From contig NAJO01000021.1 of assembly GCA_002077065.1 (NCBI GenBank), positions 558,001-622,000 of the forward strand: a DNA stretch of 64,000 nt, written 5' to 3'. The translations under genes were made by a program, and so were the position numbers. The notes beneath the pieces are model-generated. The model was not told the origin of the DNA and searched no databases. It saw only the letters and a program-made list of their open reading frames with translations. This document shows, in pieces, positions 32,485 through 43,323 of this stretch. Origin of the DNA: Cryoendolithus antarcticus (lineage: Eukaryota > Ascomycota > Dothideomycetes > Cladosporiales > Cladosporiaceae). Position 1 is the stretch's first letter. The number at the start of each line of letters is the position of its first letter.

Positions 32485-34888
32485 TCACGACAAACTCTTG
32501 ATCAACACCCCTCTCATCCCACCGCTCCTCAAAGCCTCGTAGATTCGTCCAATTCTCGTCCCTATCGTCACTTTCTCTCCCTGTACCTGTACACCCTCTC
32601 TCTCGCTGCTTGGGTAAGTAGGATGCTCCACCAACCCCTTATGCAGCGGTACACCCAGATCATGCCGAATGTAGCTGTACATTATCGCCGAGCCGTAGCC
32701 GAGGTACTGCAGGGTAGGTGGACCTTCAGGTGAGGCGAAGCGGATACGGGTCTGCCGGATGGCGGAGGTGATTACGGCGGTGAGGTCGCTGGTCCAGGAG
32801 TCGAGGGTACTGAGTGGCATGGAGCCATTGCGAGGAAGGGCAAGCGTGATGGGAATGAGGGTCGCTTCCGCGGCTGCGGCGGCGCGGGATGCCGTATCTT
32901 TGCTCTTAGCGGAGAGTAGACCGGCCTTGATGGCGACGAGGACCTCGGGCCAGGTCGATGCGAGATCTGAGAACTTCTCAAGAAACAATGCTTCGGCCTC
33001 TTGCTCAATGAGCTCCATGTACTCAAGATTCAGGACGTGCAGGTCGAGAGCCTGGCAGACTGTGTACAGATGTGTGGCAGTCATGAGCGAGACGAGCTCT
33101 ACTGCATCCATCGTGTAGCGCGAGCTGATGAGAGCCAGCGAATTGATTGCCTGATTGTGCATCTCTGCACTTTGCACGTGGCTGCTGACCGGGTTCGCCA
33201 GGTAGGCCAGCTCTGACTGGTACGCGGCCATGTTGATATCGATACCCTTGAAGGTGTACGACAGCCCTGGGTCGTCGAAGGCCAGATTGGGCGTCAATAT
33301 GCCATTCAATGTTGTGTTGATGAGCTCTGTATTCTGGGCGAACATTAACTTTCCCATCATTTGCAGCGATAGCCGCGCCTTCTCCATGGCAGAAGTAATC
33401 GAGGCAGCCTGAAAATTGCCGCCGTGATGAACGTATCCATTCTCAGCATCAACAAGTGGGTTGTCGGTCGTGGAGTTAAGCTCAATGGCGACCTGTGAGG
33501 CGGCAAGACTCAGATCCTCCAGCTGCGGTCCAAGCCATTGAGGTGCAGTCCGTAGAGCATAGCGATCTTGGTACAGTCCGGCTGTGTGAGCATCCTTACC
33601 AACGACGAGACGAGACTTCCTCAATTGGCGGAAGATGTTCTCGGCGACTTCACGTTGGCCGGGGTGAGGTCGAACATCAGAGATGAAGGGATGGTAGTTG
33701 TCTGCACTGCCTCGCATGGCTTCTGTGGACATCGCTGTGAGGACTTGGGATGCAAGAGCGAGATACTGTGTCTCGTGAAGTGCCATTGTACCGGCAGCGC
33801 AGCTGACACCTGTGCCGTTCCTGAGTGTCGAGTCAGTGGAAAGCAGTTGAGGGAGGTGTCGTCTGGTGAGCTTACATGAGTCCAAGACCCTCCTTTGGTC
33901 TCATGATCGTAGGCTGCAGTCCAGCCATGCGGAGAGCGTTGTCTGCGCTCATGATTTGACGTCTCCCACCGTCGATCGCGCAATCGAGATGGATGTCGCT
34001 GTTTCCCTCGAGTGCACCAGCAATGTATGACAACGGGGACAGATCGCCACTCGCGGAGATACTGCCTCTGAGTGGGATGACCGGAATAAAGTCGTGGTTC
34101 AGCAAAGTCGTGATGGCTTCGACGATCTCAAGCCGAACCGCAGAGTGGCCACGAAGGAGAGAGTTGACCCGGGCAACCATAGACCCGCGGACAACACAAC
34201 GTGGCAGGTTGTGTGGTTTCAGAGATTGGAGATTGGCTGACGACACATTGTCAAAACGTCCCAGATCGGAAGGCAGTAGCACGCCACTCTCCTGATGCTG
34301 GATGAGCGCACGCTGCATGTTGGCAAAATCATTGCTGCGGGTGTCTGCACTGCCACCGTATCCTGTGTTGATACCTGGAGCGTGTGAGTGCATGCGTCAT
34401 GCAAGCAAGAGAGATCCTTCCTACCATACACAACGTTGCCTGCCTCGAGATGCTGCTGCAGGAACTCGATGCCGGTGTTGACGCGATTCCTCACTCTGCT
34501 ATCGCTGCTGACTGTTACAGGGACATTGTACCTGCAGGTCACGATCAGGAGAGTTCGCCCATGATGATATGCCCTCCACCTACCAAGCAACAGCAACGAG
34601 CTCGGCCAAGGTCAGATGCTCTCCTGACAAGACAATAACGTCCTCATTCATGGCCGTCTCGGCCTTGGCATCGATGCATCTCTGGAGCACATGATTGTGC
34701 TCGATCACCCAGGCGAGGTGCTCTCCGAACGTCTTTGACGCAGTCCGGCCATTCGCTGCCTTCTGCCTTGGACTGTCTGGCACAGATGCCGGTGTGGGAG
34801 GGAAGTGGTCGTCTGAGAGGAAACGGCTCGGTATAGTGCTCTGTTGCGAGATCGCACTCGTGTCGTCGATCAGAACTGCAGGGGCCAT
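32485..34888 (-). CDS. phenylalanine ammonia-lyase (aromatic amino acid lyase)
   Basis: Exons (minus strand) 34888-34584, 34531-34425, 34374-33876 and 33820-32485, 748 aa; introns of 52, 50 and 55 bases, all GT-AG. It removes ammonia from L-phenylalanine (some members also L-tyrosine) to give trans-cinnamate. The electrophilic MIO cofactor forms from Ala245-Ser246-Gly247 in SISASGDLSPLSYIAG. NVVYGINTGYGGSADTR carries the conserved catalytic Tyr loop; NSTTDNPLVD, HHGGNFQAASI and a long C-terminal shielding domain of the PAL type are present, so it is not a plain histidine ammonia-lyase (usually ~510 aa). The first ~70 residues are variable. Fungal PAL serves phenylalanine catabolism or phenylpropanoid-type products. 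No pathway partner lies next to it. Confidence 0.93.
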
Positions 34889-35567
34889 GGCGGGAGTGAT
34901 GGAGAGGATCAAGCAAAGCAATCCGTTGTATAGAGTGTGCGATTCCCAGGGATTGATATCAGAGTGTATAGAGAAGGAGACGAGATATAGGGAAAGGAGC
35001 CTCAACCGCACCTACCCGCGTGCCTCCACGGACACTTAAGCCGCCTTGTCTTGACACGCACGGAGTGCCTGTTTCTGTTTGTAAGATCAGATCAGCTGTC
35101 TCTACAGGGAAGGTAATGATGCCACGCGTCTCGGTTTCGCAGGAACGCTGCTGTCATGGCCCCTGTTGAGAAGTATGGCAGCCGCTATCACTGCGGCTGT
35201 CTCGGATGGGTCGTATTCACTGGCTGATGGGACGCAGCGTTATCAGACATGCCCCTAATCCCTCAAGCCACAGGGTGATTGCAGATGCACGAGGCAGGGC
35301 GGTGAAGGCATCTTGCGCCCCAACACCGATGTCTGTAAAAGAAAGAAAAGGATCCGGCGCCTGCTCCGTCGTACAGACGTCCAGCGTTGCTTCTCAACCG
35401 TGGGGAAGCCGTGGGGAGGCGTTCCGAACCTGGAAGCTTTCGATACCTCCCGCTGTCATGTCGGCCAGGCTGCACTTACAACGTACAACTCCAACCAGCC
35501 CATTACGCAGAATCCATACAAGACATCTGCCATATTGCGAGATGATCAAAAGGAGGACAAAATGAAA
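34889..35567. promoter_or_regulatory. PAL upstream region, up to the tRNA gene
   Basis: 679 bases. It holds the PAL promoter; the frame upstream of ATG 34888 stays open for 41 codons without better support. Nothing else was seen until the poly-T terminator of the tRNA (35559-35562, minus strand). Confidence 0.4.
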
Positions 35568-35650
35568 TGCATGATCCGAGACTCGAACTCGGTACTAACG
35601 CAGTTTCCGTGTGATGGGAAGCGTTAATGATACCCTTCCACCAATCATGC
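35568..35650 (-). tRNA. tRNA-Gly(CCC) with a 12-nt intron
   Basis: Read on the minus strand from 35650. The acceptor stem GCATGAT/ATCATGC is a perfect 7 bp. The A box TGGTGGAAGGG and B box GTTCGAGTC are intact. The T stem CCGAG/CTCGG is a perfect 5 bp with loop TTCGAGT. The anticodon stem AACGC/GCGTT is a perfect 5 bp but encloses 19 nt. Taking the loop as TTCCCAT puts anticodon CCC at 35618-35616 and leaves a 12-nt intron (35614-35603) one base 3' of the anticodon, the canonical site. Intron GGAA can pair with TTCC over the anticodon, as in known pre-tRNA A-I helices. Discriminator A; TTTT terminator 6 nt downstream. Confidence 0.9.
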
Positions 35651-36572
35651 GGTCCCGAATTTTCCGGGTGTTACTGTATATAATTACTTTCAACCATCTC
35701 ATCGCTACGAGCAAGCTTCTGTCGCCTCAGCTCCGCTGCAATCGAATTGCACGTCTCCTTTCAGCGTGAACAACAGCTTAACCACCATTGCATACGCGCC
35801 TGCTCATCCAACAGAATGTTACATGTACCAACAAGGCAAGCGATCGCTTTTCACCGCTGAGCAAGTGTTTGCCTGCGTGCAAACTTGTCTTCTCGACATA
35901 CAATCACCGAGAGCACTCCACGGACCGCATCTTCATTGGACACTATTGATACTCAGAGTAATCGGACTTCGATGGACCGTCGGTTGAACCTGGTCTGTTG
36001 AGCCATTGCTGCCGTCACATTTACTCTAGCACAACCGCACTCCGCCAGCTTCCCAAGCCCACCCAGATGATGCCCTTCGAATTTACGAGACATCAGACCT
36101 TGACCACTGGATGCGTCTGTGGCAACCAAGGTAGTCCAGATGACTTGGCTAATTACCATGGTTTTGGTGGCCACATTCCTTTGTCTCATTCCTGTCTACA
36201 GGCGCGTCTTCAGCGCGTGCGAGATCCTGAGATGGACGCCACTGCATCCAACGGAGCCATCAGTAACAAGGAGCATGCTATTGCTTTTCCATTGTCTTTG
36301 TAGGTGTTATGTAGCCTTATGATTCAGACCACTGCTCCAGCATCGACCGCACATCTCACATCGTCCACTCCAGAGCTCTGGACTCTAGTGACGAGCGAGC
36401 GAGATCGTGCAACGTATACGAAGACACGCTAGACTCCCTCACACTGTCAGAGTGACCAGCGTAGAAGCGAAACGGATACGACGAGGGAATCGAGCAGCGA
36501 GGAGTAAGAACGTTGGCGACCCGAAAGTTTTTTTGCGTAGGGTCACGCTTGAGGCCTTCCATAGCGACCAAT
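35651..36572. other. intergenic region between the tRNA and the WSC gene
   Basis: 922 bases upstream of the secreted DUF1996/WSC gene. Frames of 60-101 codons overlap on both strands and none is recognised. No repeat seen. Confidence 0.4.
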
Positions 36573-38886
36573 ATGGCCCATCATATGAGAACATATGTGG
36601 GACTGGCTCTTACAGCACTGCAAGGCACCAATGCCTTCTTCCGAATCAATTGCGCGACTGTACAATCTGGGAGAATAGACCCACTCGTAAACCCGGGAAC
36701 GCTGGCTGCTCACTCACACACGATCCTCGGAGGCAGCAGTAAGTGCGGTCATCGCTCATCCGAAGAGCAAAGTATTGACATATTGCAGACATCGGCGTGA
36801 ATGCGTCCTACCAGTCACTCCTGGACTCAGATTGCTCGTCCTGCGAGATCCAAGCTGATAAGTCCGCTTACTGGTCCCCGACTCTTTACTACGAGTACCC
36901 GAACGGATCGTTCATCGAGACAGCTCATGGTGGCGGCGTGGTGTACTACCTTGGCCGTGGTCCAGGGCAGAACGACACCGTACCCTTTCCCCCAGGCTTC
37001 ATGGTTCTAAGTGGCGACAAGGCAGCAAGAAGTTACGACAACGCTACATTCACCTACGGCACAGCAGACTACCCCGGACGTCCAGTAGCCGATCGGATAA
37101 GTTTCGCATGTTTGGACGGACTGTACCAGCCAGAGCAGCCGTACATGTATAAAACAGACTGCCAAGACGGCATGCGAGCACAGGTCCACTTCCAGAGCTG
37201 CTGGAACGGCAAGGATCTGTACAAACCGGACAACAGCCACGTTGCCTATCAAAGTCGTATCGATGATGGGATATGCCCGCCCACCCATCCAGTTCAGATC
37301 CCTCATATCTTCCTCGAGATCAACTATCAAGTCAACGACATTCCCGGAAAGACACCAGACGGCCGCTTTGTATTTGCGCAGGGCGATCCTACAGGCTACG
37401 GATTCCACGCCGATTTCCAGAACGGCTGGGAAATGGAGATCCAAACGTACGCCGTCAAGAATTGCTTGAATACTGTCGACTTTGGACAAATATCCGCATG
37501 CCCACCACTACAAGCTGTAGACACTAGCGCGTACGGCGTGAATTGTCCTCAACGTCCACGTCCGATCGATGAGCCCGTAGATGGACTACTAGCTAAGCTG
37601 CCAGGCTGTATCACAATCACCCCAGGTCCAGCAGCGGCCCCGGCAGCATCAATGACGTGTCCGAAAGATGTCATACCGTCTAAGATCATTGCCACAAAAG
37701 ACACTACAGCCACACCGACGCAGTCTGTAGCGCCTGGCCAGTCATTCGGGAGTGAATACCAGATCTATCTTGGCTGCTTCAACGACACTGCCGGCCATAC
37801 TCGCGCACTCAACGCTTACTCAGAAGCCAATTACGTCAACATGACTGTAGAGTACTGCATGGGTGTCTGCCATGACCGCGGATATCGCCTCTCAGGGGTC
37901 GAGTATGCTCAAGAGTGTCATTGTGGTAACGTGCTGAACCCCACTGTGGTGGGAGGTCAACTAGGCTGCAATTGGAATTGTGGTCGCACGATGGTGGAGA
38001 GCTTGGGCTATCGTCAAAACTGCGGCGGCTACAGTTTGATCGATCTGTACAACAACACTGATCCGGCATTCGTGGCGAACGGGAGCGAGACAGCCAACGG
38101 CGGCTTACCTGTCCCATACACTCCGCTCGCGCCGTTTGCAGACAACTACGTTGGCTGCTATACTGATCTGGATCCGCGAACCTTGAACAGTAACAACACG
38201 CAGGCGGATGATATGACTGTGGAGGTGTGCGCGGCATTCTGCGCAGGAGGGCCGGGATATCGGTATTACGGCTTGGAATATGGGTCTCAAGTAACTTATG
38301 CGGACCTCGCACTTGAACATAGATTAACTGACATATCTTACAGTGCTACTGCGGTAACGCCTTCGCGTCAGTCGCACAGCTCCTCAACACCACCTCGAGT
38401 CCCACCAACGACTCGGTCTGCAGCATCCGCTGTGCTGGTTCCAACCCTCAGCTCTGCGGTGGCGCCAACGCACTGAGTGTCTACAATGTGACGGACTTCG
38501 TAGTACCAGCGCCGAAGTCCTCTGTCGGGAAGTATCGATCGCAAGGCTGTCTGACGGATCCTCCGAACGACATTGGCCGAAGCTTGACCGGGCCCTCGAC
38601 TGACAGCCCGAACATGACCAACGAGCTTTGCATCAAGTATTGTCTTGGGCAAGAAATGCACTACGCGGCGTACGTACGCTATCGTCTGGGAGGGTCGTGC
38701 ATCCACTGACATCGCTGCAGGATCGAGTACAGCACGCAGTGTTTCTGCGGGAACGCCGTGAATAGTGCGGGAGGCGCGCAGTCGATCTCGTGTCCTGTGT
38801 CGAATTCGATGACATGTCCGGGGAATAAGAAGGAGTTGTGTGGGGGACCCAACTTGATGAATCTGTTCTTTTCGTCAACACTTTGA
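36573..38886 (+). CDS. secreted DUF1996 protein with three WSC domains
   Basis: Exons 36573-36738, 36789-38290, 38344-38669 and 38721-38886, 719 aa; three introns of 50-53 bases. A signal peptide (MRTYVGLALTALQGTNA; a second ATG at 36585 would serve as well) is followed by DUF1996 (~25-290; RIDPLVNPG...AHSHTILGGSNIG, with HVAYQSRIDDG and GYGFHADFQNGW). Three WSC-type cysteine domains follow: YLGCFNDTAG...EYAQECHCGN, YVGCYTDLDP...EYGSQCYCGN and SQGCLTDPPN...EYSTQCFCGN. No membrane anchor is visible. WSC domains bind carbohydrate; DUF1996 has unknown chemistry. Likely place: cell wall or outside. Splices 2 and 3 restore WSC cores that the raw frames break. Confidence 0.9.
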
Positions 38887-39162
38887 GCGATGTACTCGCG
38901 TCAGCGTAGCAGTCAGAGGAGTTACTTGCACAAGCCACTCATACGTAGCGGTAGCGCCTCACTACAGTTCAAATCCGAGTTACTCTTGATGCAGCAGTGG
39001 CCACAGTGCAGCGCCGCTAACCCCATGATCGCCAGTGTCCAGCATTCCATGCAACAGCTCGCGACAGCTTCGTCTCAGCGAAGCAAGACTATACCCATTG
39101 CCAATGCGAGTTCAGTATTCCACGTAAAGGGGCGTAAAGAGACTTTTTGGCGCCTATGACCT

Positions 39163-41463
39163 TCATGTGTACCCATGGAACGCACCACCACTTGCTGGCG
39201 CACTCGAGCCGGTCTGCCAGTCGATTGGGTCTGCCATCCAGTCTTCGAACGTCCAAGACTCCATATCATCGAAGTTGAACGGCAGAATACCGTTCATATC
39301 GAACGGTACATCACCCAAAGCCCAAGGCGTTGCATCAGTGGAGCTTCCAGCAAGACTCGCGGCTACTCCGTTGACCTGCTGCTTAGCCTCTTGGGACTTG
39401 TCGTATAACGAGACGATAGCATCGACGGCTTCCTGCTGGTACATAGATCGTCTTGTACTGTCTCTGCAGCTCTTGATATAGGCCTGCGTGGCAAGCACGA
39501 ACCACAGTGACTTGTGCTCGCAGCCAAGGTGAAAGACGCGATCAGACAGTAGCTCAACGATCTGCTGCATAAGCCCGGGTACGATGTCGTCAACAGCTTT
39601 CGTGTACACGCTCGACTGTAACCTATGATTCGTAGTCAAGGCGACTTGCGCCAGAACAAAGCCTGCCCTAATGTAGTCCTGGCGAAGAAGTAAGATACTG
39701 CGGTTGCCCGCATCGAGTACATCCCTGTGTATAGCAACAATGCAGGTAGCTGTGTCCAGGATAGTCATGATAGACGTATTTCGCTGGACCGCGGAGGCGG
39801 CTGTACGAAGGGAGGCGCTATGCAATGCCAGTATGTACTGCAGATGCTTCAGTTCCAGTGCAGCTCGTACGGCTTGAGGAGCAGTATCAACGGATAACGG
39901 GATTGCTTGGGAGATTGCCGTAAGTTCCTGGGTATACTCCATCACCTCTTCAAATGCGAAGCGACCTCCAACAGTGTTAAGTCTGACATTCAACCTACTA
40001 CGGAGCCCAAAGGATCTCGTCACCAAAGCTAGATATGAGGACGTAGAGTAGGTGGTCGCCGGGAGTCCCGCAGGAGCCTCGTCATCTTCGATACTCTCGT
40101 CGCGTATGTTCCGAGGTGCCTCGACGTCGCTTTGAGCGAGCCACGGGACTGCAACTATCCCACGTTCGAAAGAGGTCTCCAACTCCAAGTCTGCAATCAT
40201 CGTCCACATCCTCAGTCGTAGCTCCTTGTCTACCTCGCTCGTTGCCTTTCGTAGATGGGATGGAGACCGATGGAATCCCATAGACATCATTCTCAACATC
40301 AGACCTCCTACCTCCGTGGCGCGCCGCTTGGTCTTCTCAGCGTTGATGGTCTTTGCAAGTACCAGGAGGCAGAGGAGCTGGAAGGTCTCGGCAGCGCCCT
40401 TTTTGTGGGATTGAGCTTCGACCCATCGCTCACAGGTGTCGATCGTTACAACAGCAGGTAGTCTTGATGCGGCTTTGCTCTGATGATCGGTGCCGGTGCC
40501 GTCCGAATCAAGACATGCTACCGTGGCAAGCATGAGCAGAACTACTGCGATGAATGCAGCGGACGTGGGCTCCGCAGCTTGTGACCATAGGCCATCGTAT
40601 GCCTTCCAGAATGTTGGTAGGTGGACAATGTGATATATGGTACCATATGTGGCATGATACAGTCGCACAGCTCGATCCGTGTCTTCTTGAGAAGGTAGCA
40701 AGGCCCGTAACGCTGCATCATCAGCACTTGCTATGGTCGGTACATAGTCGGGATGCGACTCGGGCACTGCTTCTTCATTCCCGCGGGCATGCATCTCCTT
40801 CCTGATGCGTTGCAACCTAGGGGACATTTCCATCGCCCCGTGTAAAAATTGGTGGAAGTCACCAACGTGAGCAATCGTGGCCCATCCGCTTGATGGACCA
40901 GAGTACTCGGTTTTGAACGCTTTCCCACGGAATATCATTGGCTGCGCGGGTGGTTTGACATCCTGGTCACTTTTCGCAGGCTCCGTAGCGTGTGTCTGAG
41001 TCGCCTGAGCTCCCGAGAGTATCGAACGCACCACTGGCATTGAGGGCGCGGTCCGCGAGAGAGCGGTCTCCAGCTGCTGAATGCGAACGTTCTGGGCATG
41101 TAATCGAGCCCTAAGAGCGTCTGGCGACCCGACATGTGAGCCGGCTAAACTGTGGCTCTGACCGAAAGCTCCATTTCGATCACTCGGACGCGTGCACTCA
41201 ATGTCATCGACGCGCGAGTCGGCTACCGCGGTGCCGTTCTCTTCGACGTACGAACATTGCGCTCCGAGTCCAGCTTTGACGCAACGTCCACAAGCAGGAG
41301 ACTGCCGATCGCACTGCACCTTTCTCCGACGACAGTCAAGACATGAAAGTACCTTTCTTCTGCGCTTCCTCTGGCTGCGTGGATCCGCGTCCTCGGGCGA
41401 TCGAGTACGCGATGTCGAGGCGTGCTCTCTCAGCCCGGCGCTCTCGGCGCCACGAGCAGACAT
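39163..41463 (-). CDS. Zn2Cys6 transcription factor with fungal-specific domain
   Basis: 766 aa, one exon, from ATG 41463. The binuclear zinc cluster has Cys at 41, 44, 51, 58, 61 and 70 (CLDCRRRKVQC...CGRCVKAGLGAQC), with basic KRKRRR-type residues just before. A leucine/glutamine-bearing stretch (~115-130) may be the dimer element. The middle (~250-560) matches the fungal-specific transcription factor domain (YHATYGTIYHIVHLPTFWKAYD; LRLRMWTMIADLELETSFERG). The C-terminus is acidic/aromatic (MNGILPFNFDDMESWTFEDWMAD), like an activation region. It diverges from an SDR gene across ~490 bases, which suggests but does not prove that it regulates that gene. Confidence 0.9.
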   Translation of the reverse strand: MSARGAESAGLREHASTSRTRSPEDADPRSQRKRRRKVLSCLDCRRRKVQCDRQSPACGRCVKAGLGAQCSYVEENGTAVADSRVDDIECTRPSDRNGAFGQSHSLAGSHVGSPDALRARLHAQNVRIQQLETALSRTAPSMPVVRSILSGAQATQTHATEPAKSDQDVKPPAQPMIFRGKAFKTEYSGPSSGWATIAHVGDFHQFLHGAMEMSPRLQRIRKEMHARGNEEAVPESHPDYVPTIASADDAALRALLPSQEDTDRAVRLYHATYGTIYHIVHLPTFWKAYDGLWSQAAEPTSAAFIAVVLLMLATVACLDSDGTGTDHQSKAASRLPAVVTIDTCERWVEAQSHKKGAAETFQLLCLLVLAKTINAEKTKRRATEVGGLMLRMMSMGFHRSPSHLRKATSEVDKELRLRMWTMIADLELETSFERGIVAVPWLAQSDVEAPRNIRDESIEDDEAPAGLPATTYSTSSYLALVTRSFGLRSRLNVRLNTVGGRFAFEEVMEYTQELTAISQAIPLSVDTAPQAVRAALELKHLQYILALHSASLRTAASAVQRNTSIMTILDTATCIVAIHRDVLDAGNRSILLLRQDYIRAGFVLAQVALTTNHRLQSSVYTKAVDDIVPGLMQQIVELLSDRVFHLGCEHKSLWFVLATQAYIKSCRDSTRRSMYQQEAVDAIVSLYDKSQEAKQQVNGVAASLAGSSTDATPWALGDVPFDMNGILPFNFDDMESWTFEDWMADPIDWQTGSSAPASGGAFHGYT

Positions 41464-41955
41464 CGTGGTGACGTGCACTCGTACGCCCGTAACAGCTGCA
41501 GTGAGCAATGGTCAGGCTGATTCGGTAAGCCTAGAGGCTCACGATGGTGAGGAGGAGATGGAGTGGCTGAAGCTTGGACCACGAAGCCAATCCTTCGAAC
41601 ATCAACGGAACTACAGTCACTCTCTCGCTACTACATGTATAAACTCCGCGACGTTCCTCGTCTACAGGCGCTGGAAGCAGTGACCATGGATCTTGTAGCC
41701 GAGGATTTACAGGCATATCGGTCCATTGCGCTTCACGCGAACACCTCCGCCGTGATGTTGACGATCAAGAGATTGGCGGTCGGAGCTGAATGTACAACAT
41801 CTTGTCCGCTGCCGTTTGTGTAAGAATCTATATGAAGGTGAGTCTTCGCGTGGCCAGTGAAGACTCTCGGCCAGGTAGTACAGTCTCTGTGACTTCTCTT
41901 CCATTTCTGCAACCTTTATCTTGAACGAACGTCGATTTGATCGTAGCTTGACGTG
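41464..41955. promoter_or_regulatory. divergent promoter, Zn2Cys6 factor and SDR
   Basis: 492 bases between two start codons. I looked for paired CGG/CCG triplets but found none with a convincing fixed spacing. No gene or repeat seen. Confidence 0.35.
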
Positions 41956-42819
41956 ATGTCCGCATCGACAAAGCGAACAGTCCTCATCACTGGCTGCTCT
42001 GATGGAGGCATGGGCGCCGAACTCGCAAAGCACTTCCACAAAGCCGGCCTACACGTCTATGCCACCACGCGGGACCCAAGCAAGATGACGGAAATGACTG
42101 CACTCGGCATTGAGACTCTCAATCTAGACATCACCTCCGATGACTCGATTAAATTCTGCGTAGCAAAAGTCCCACGACTAGACATCCTCGTCAACAACGC
42201 TGGTGCCCTACATATGATGCCTGTGACGGACCTCTCGATACCCGAAGCAAAGAAGTTCTTCGACCTCAACGTCTGGGGTCACCTCGCACTCATTCAGGCT
42301 TTTCTGCCACTGCTACTGAAGTCTTCCAAAGCCATGATCGTCAACCATACCACCGTCGGCGCGCACCTCGCAGTACCGTTCCAGTTCACCTACAACGGAT
42401 CAAAGGCTGCGATGGCCATGATGACGGACACTTTGCGCCTAGAGCTGGCAGCCTTTGACATCGACGTCGTCAACCTCAAGACAGGAGGCGTGAACACCAA
42501 TATTGTCACCAGCAATGCGGCTGCCAAGTCGCCCTTACCAACGAGTTCGATATATGCGCCCGCTAGAAAACTCGTGGAGCCCATGCTTCAAGGCAATTGG
42601 GTACCCGACGGCATCTCTGCTGATGAGTGGGCAAAGGGTGTCGTGGGTGATCTGTTGAAGCCACATCCACCAATGTCTATCTGGCGTGGTAAGTCTGCGG
42701 GCATGGCCAGATTGGGAAGTCTGCTGCCGAGTGCTTGGTTCGACGGGTATTTGAAGCGAATCATGGGGTTGGATAAGGTGGAGGTTATCTTGAGGAGTCA
42801 GCGTTTAGGCAGTGCCTAG
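41956..42819 (+). CDS. short-chain dehydrogenase/reductase, AYR1-like
   Basis: 287 aa, one exon, from ATG 41956 (the preceding GTG is not used in fungi). It is a classical SDR: nucleotide-binding TGCSDGGMG (12-20), an acidic/neutral loop (ATTRDPSKM, Arg suggesting NADPH), LDILVNNAG, and the catalytic pair Tyr146-x3-Lys150 in TYNGSK. The closest remembered group is the 1-acyldihydroxyacetone-phosphate reductase (Ayr1) type, which works on lipids at the ER or lipid droplets. Oddity: the usual catalytic serine 13 residues before Tyr146 is Thr133 (NHTTVG). Its neighbours are a Zn2Cys6 factor (divergent) and promethin (downstream, lipid-droplet protein). Exact substrate unknown. Confidence 0.82.
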   Translation: MSASTKRTVLITGCSDGGMGAELAKHFHKAGLHVYATTRDPSKMTEMTALGIETLNLDITSDDSIKFCVAKVPRLDILVNNAGALHMMPVTDLSIPEAKKFFDLNVWGHLALIQAFLPLLLKSSKAMIVNHTTVGAHLAVPFQFTYNGSKAAMAMMTDTLRLELAAFDIDVVNLKTGGVNTNIVTSNAAAKSPLPTSSIYAPARKLVEPMLQGNWVPDGISADEWAKGVVGDLLKPHPPMSIWRGKSAGMARLGSLLPSAWFDGYLKRIMGLDKVEVILRSQRLGSA

Positions 42820-43323
42820 GCTGCGTTAGCATTCAAAGCACCTTTTCCAGTATGGTCGTGCAGTGGTGACTGGAACATCACAATCCAGATACCAAGCGTG
42901 TAAGGTGTGGCAAGTGCACCGCGGGAAGCATCATCCCGCTGTGGCGCAGAACTAATTGACAGCGCGCGTTGCGAAACAAGGAAAGGCATAACCTCCGAGT
43001 GCTCCCATCCATGCAAAGACGCGGCAGACGATCCACTGGTGACAAGAAACGCGGGCCCTCACTGCGACACCTTATCACAGTACTCTCGTGATGGTTGTCT
43101 TGAACCTTGGATGTAAAGTCTAAGTCTTCCATCTCGATGTTGACGTAGCGTTGCTTTCCTCCTCGTCCCCGGCATCACCGTCAAAATATCCTCCTCTCAT
43201 CACCATCCGCGGAAGCTCGAGGTCCGCTCATCGAAGCATCCGAATCGCAACGATATTATACGCGAGGTATCGCGCTCTCCTAATAGATCAGCAACCCCCA
43301 GACGATCGCGACAGTCCACCAAG
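42820..43323. other. intergenic region, SDR to promethin
   Basis: 504 bases on the same strand. The last ~190 bases are C/T-rich with ATC repeats and look like a leader. No gene, RNA or repeat is called. Confidence 0.4.
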
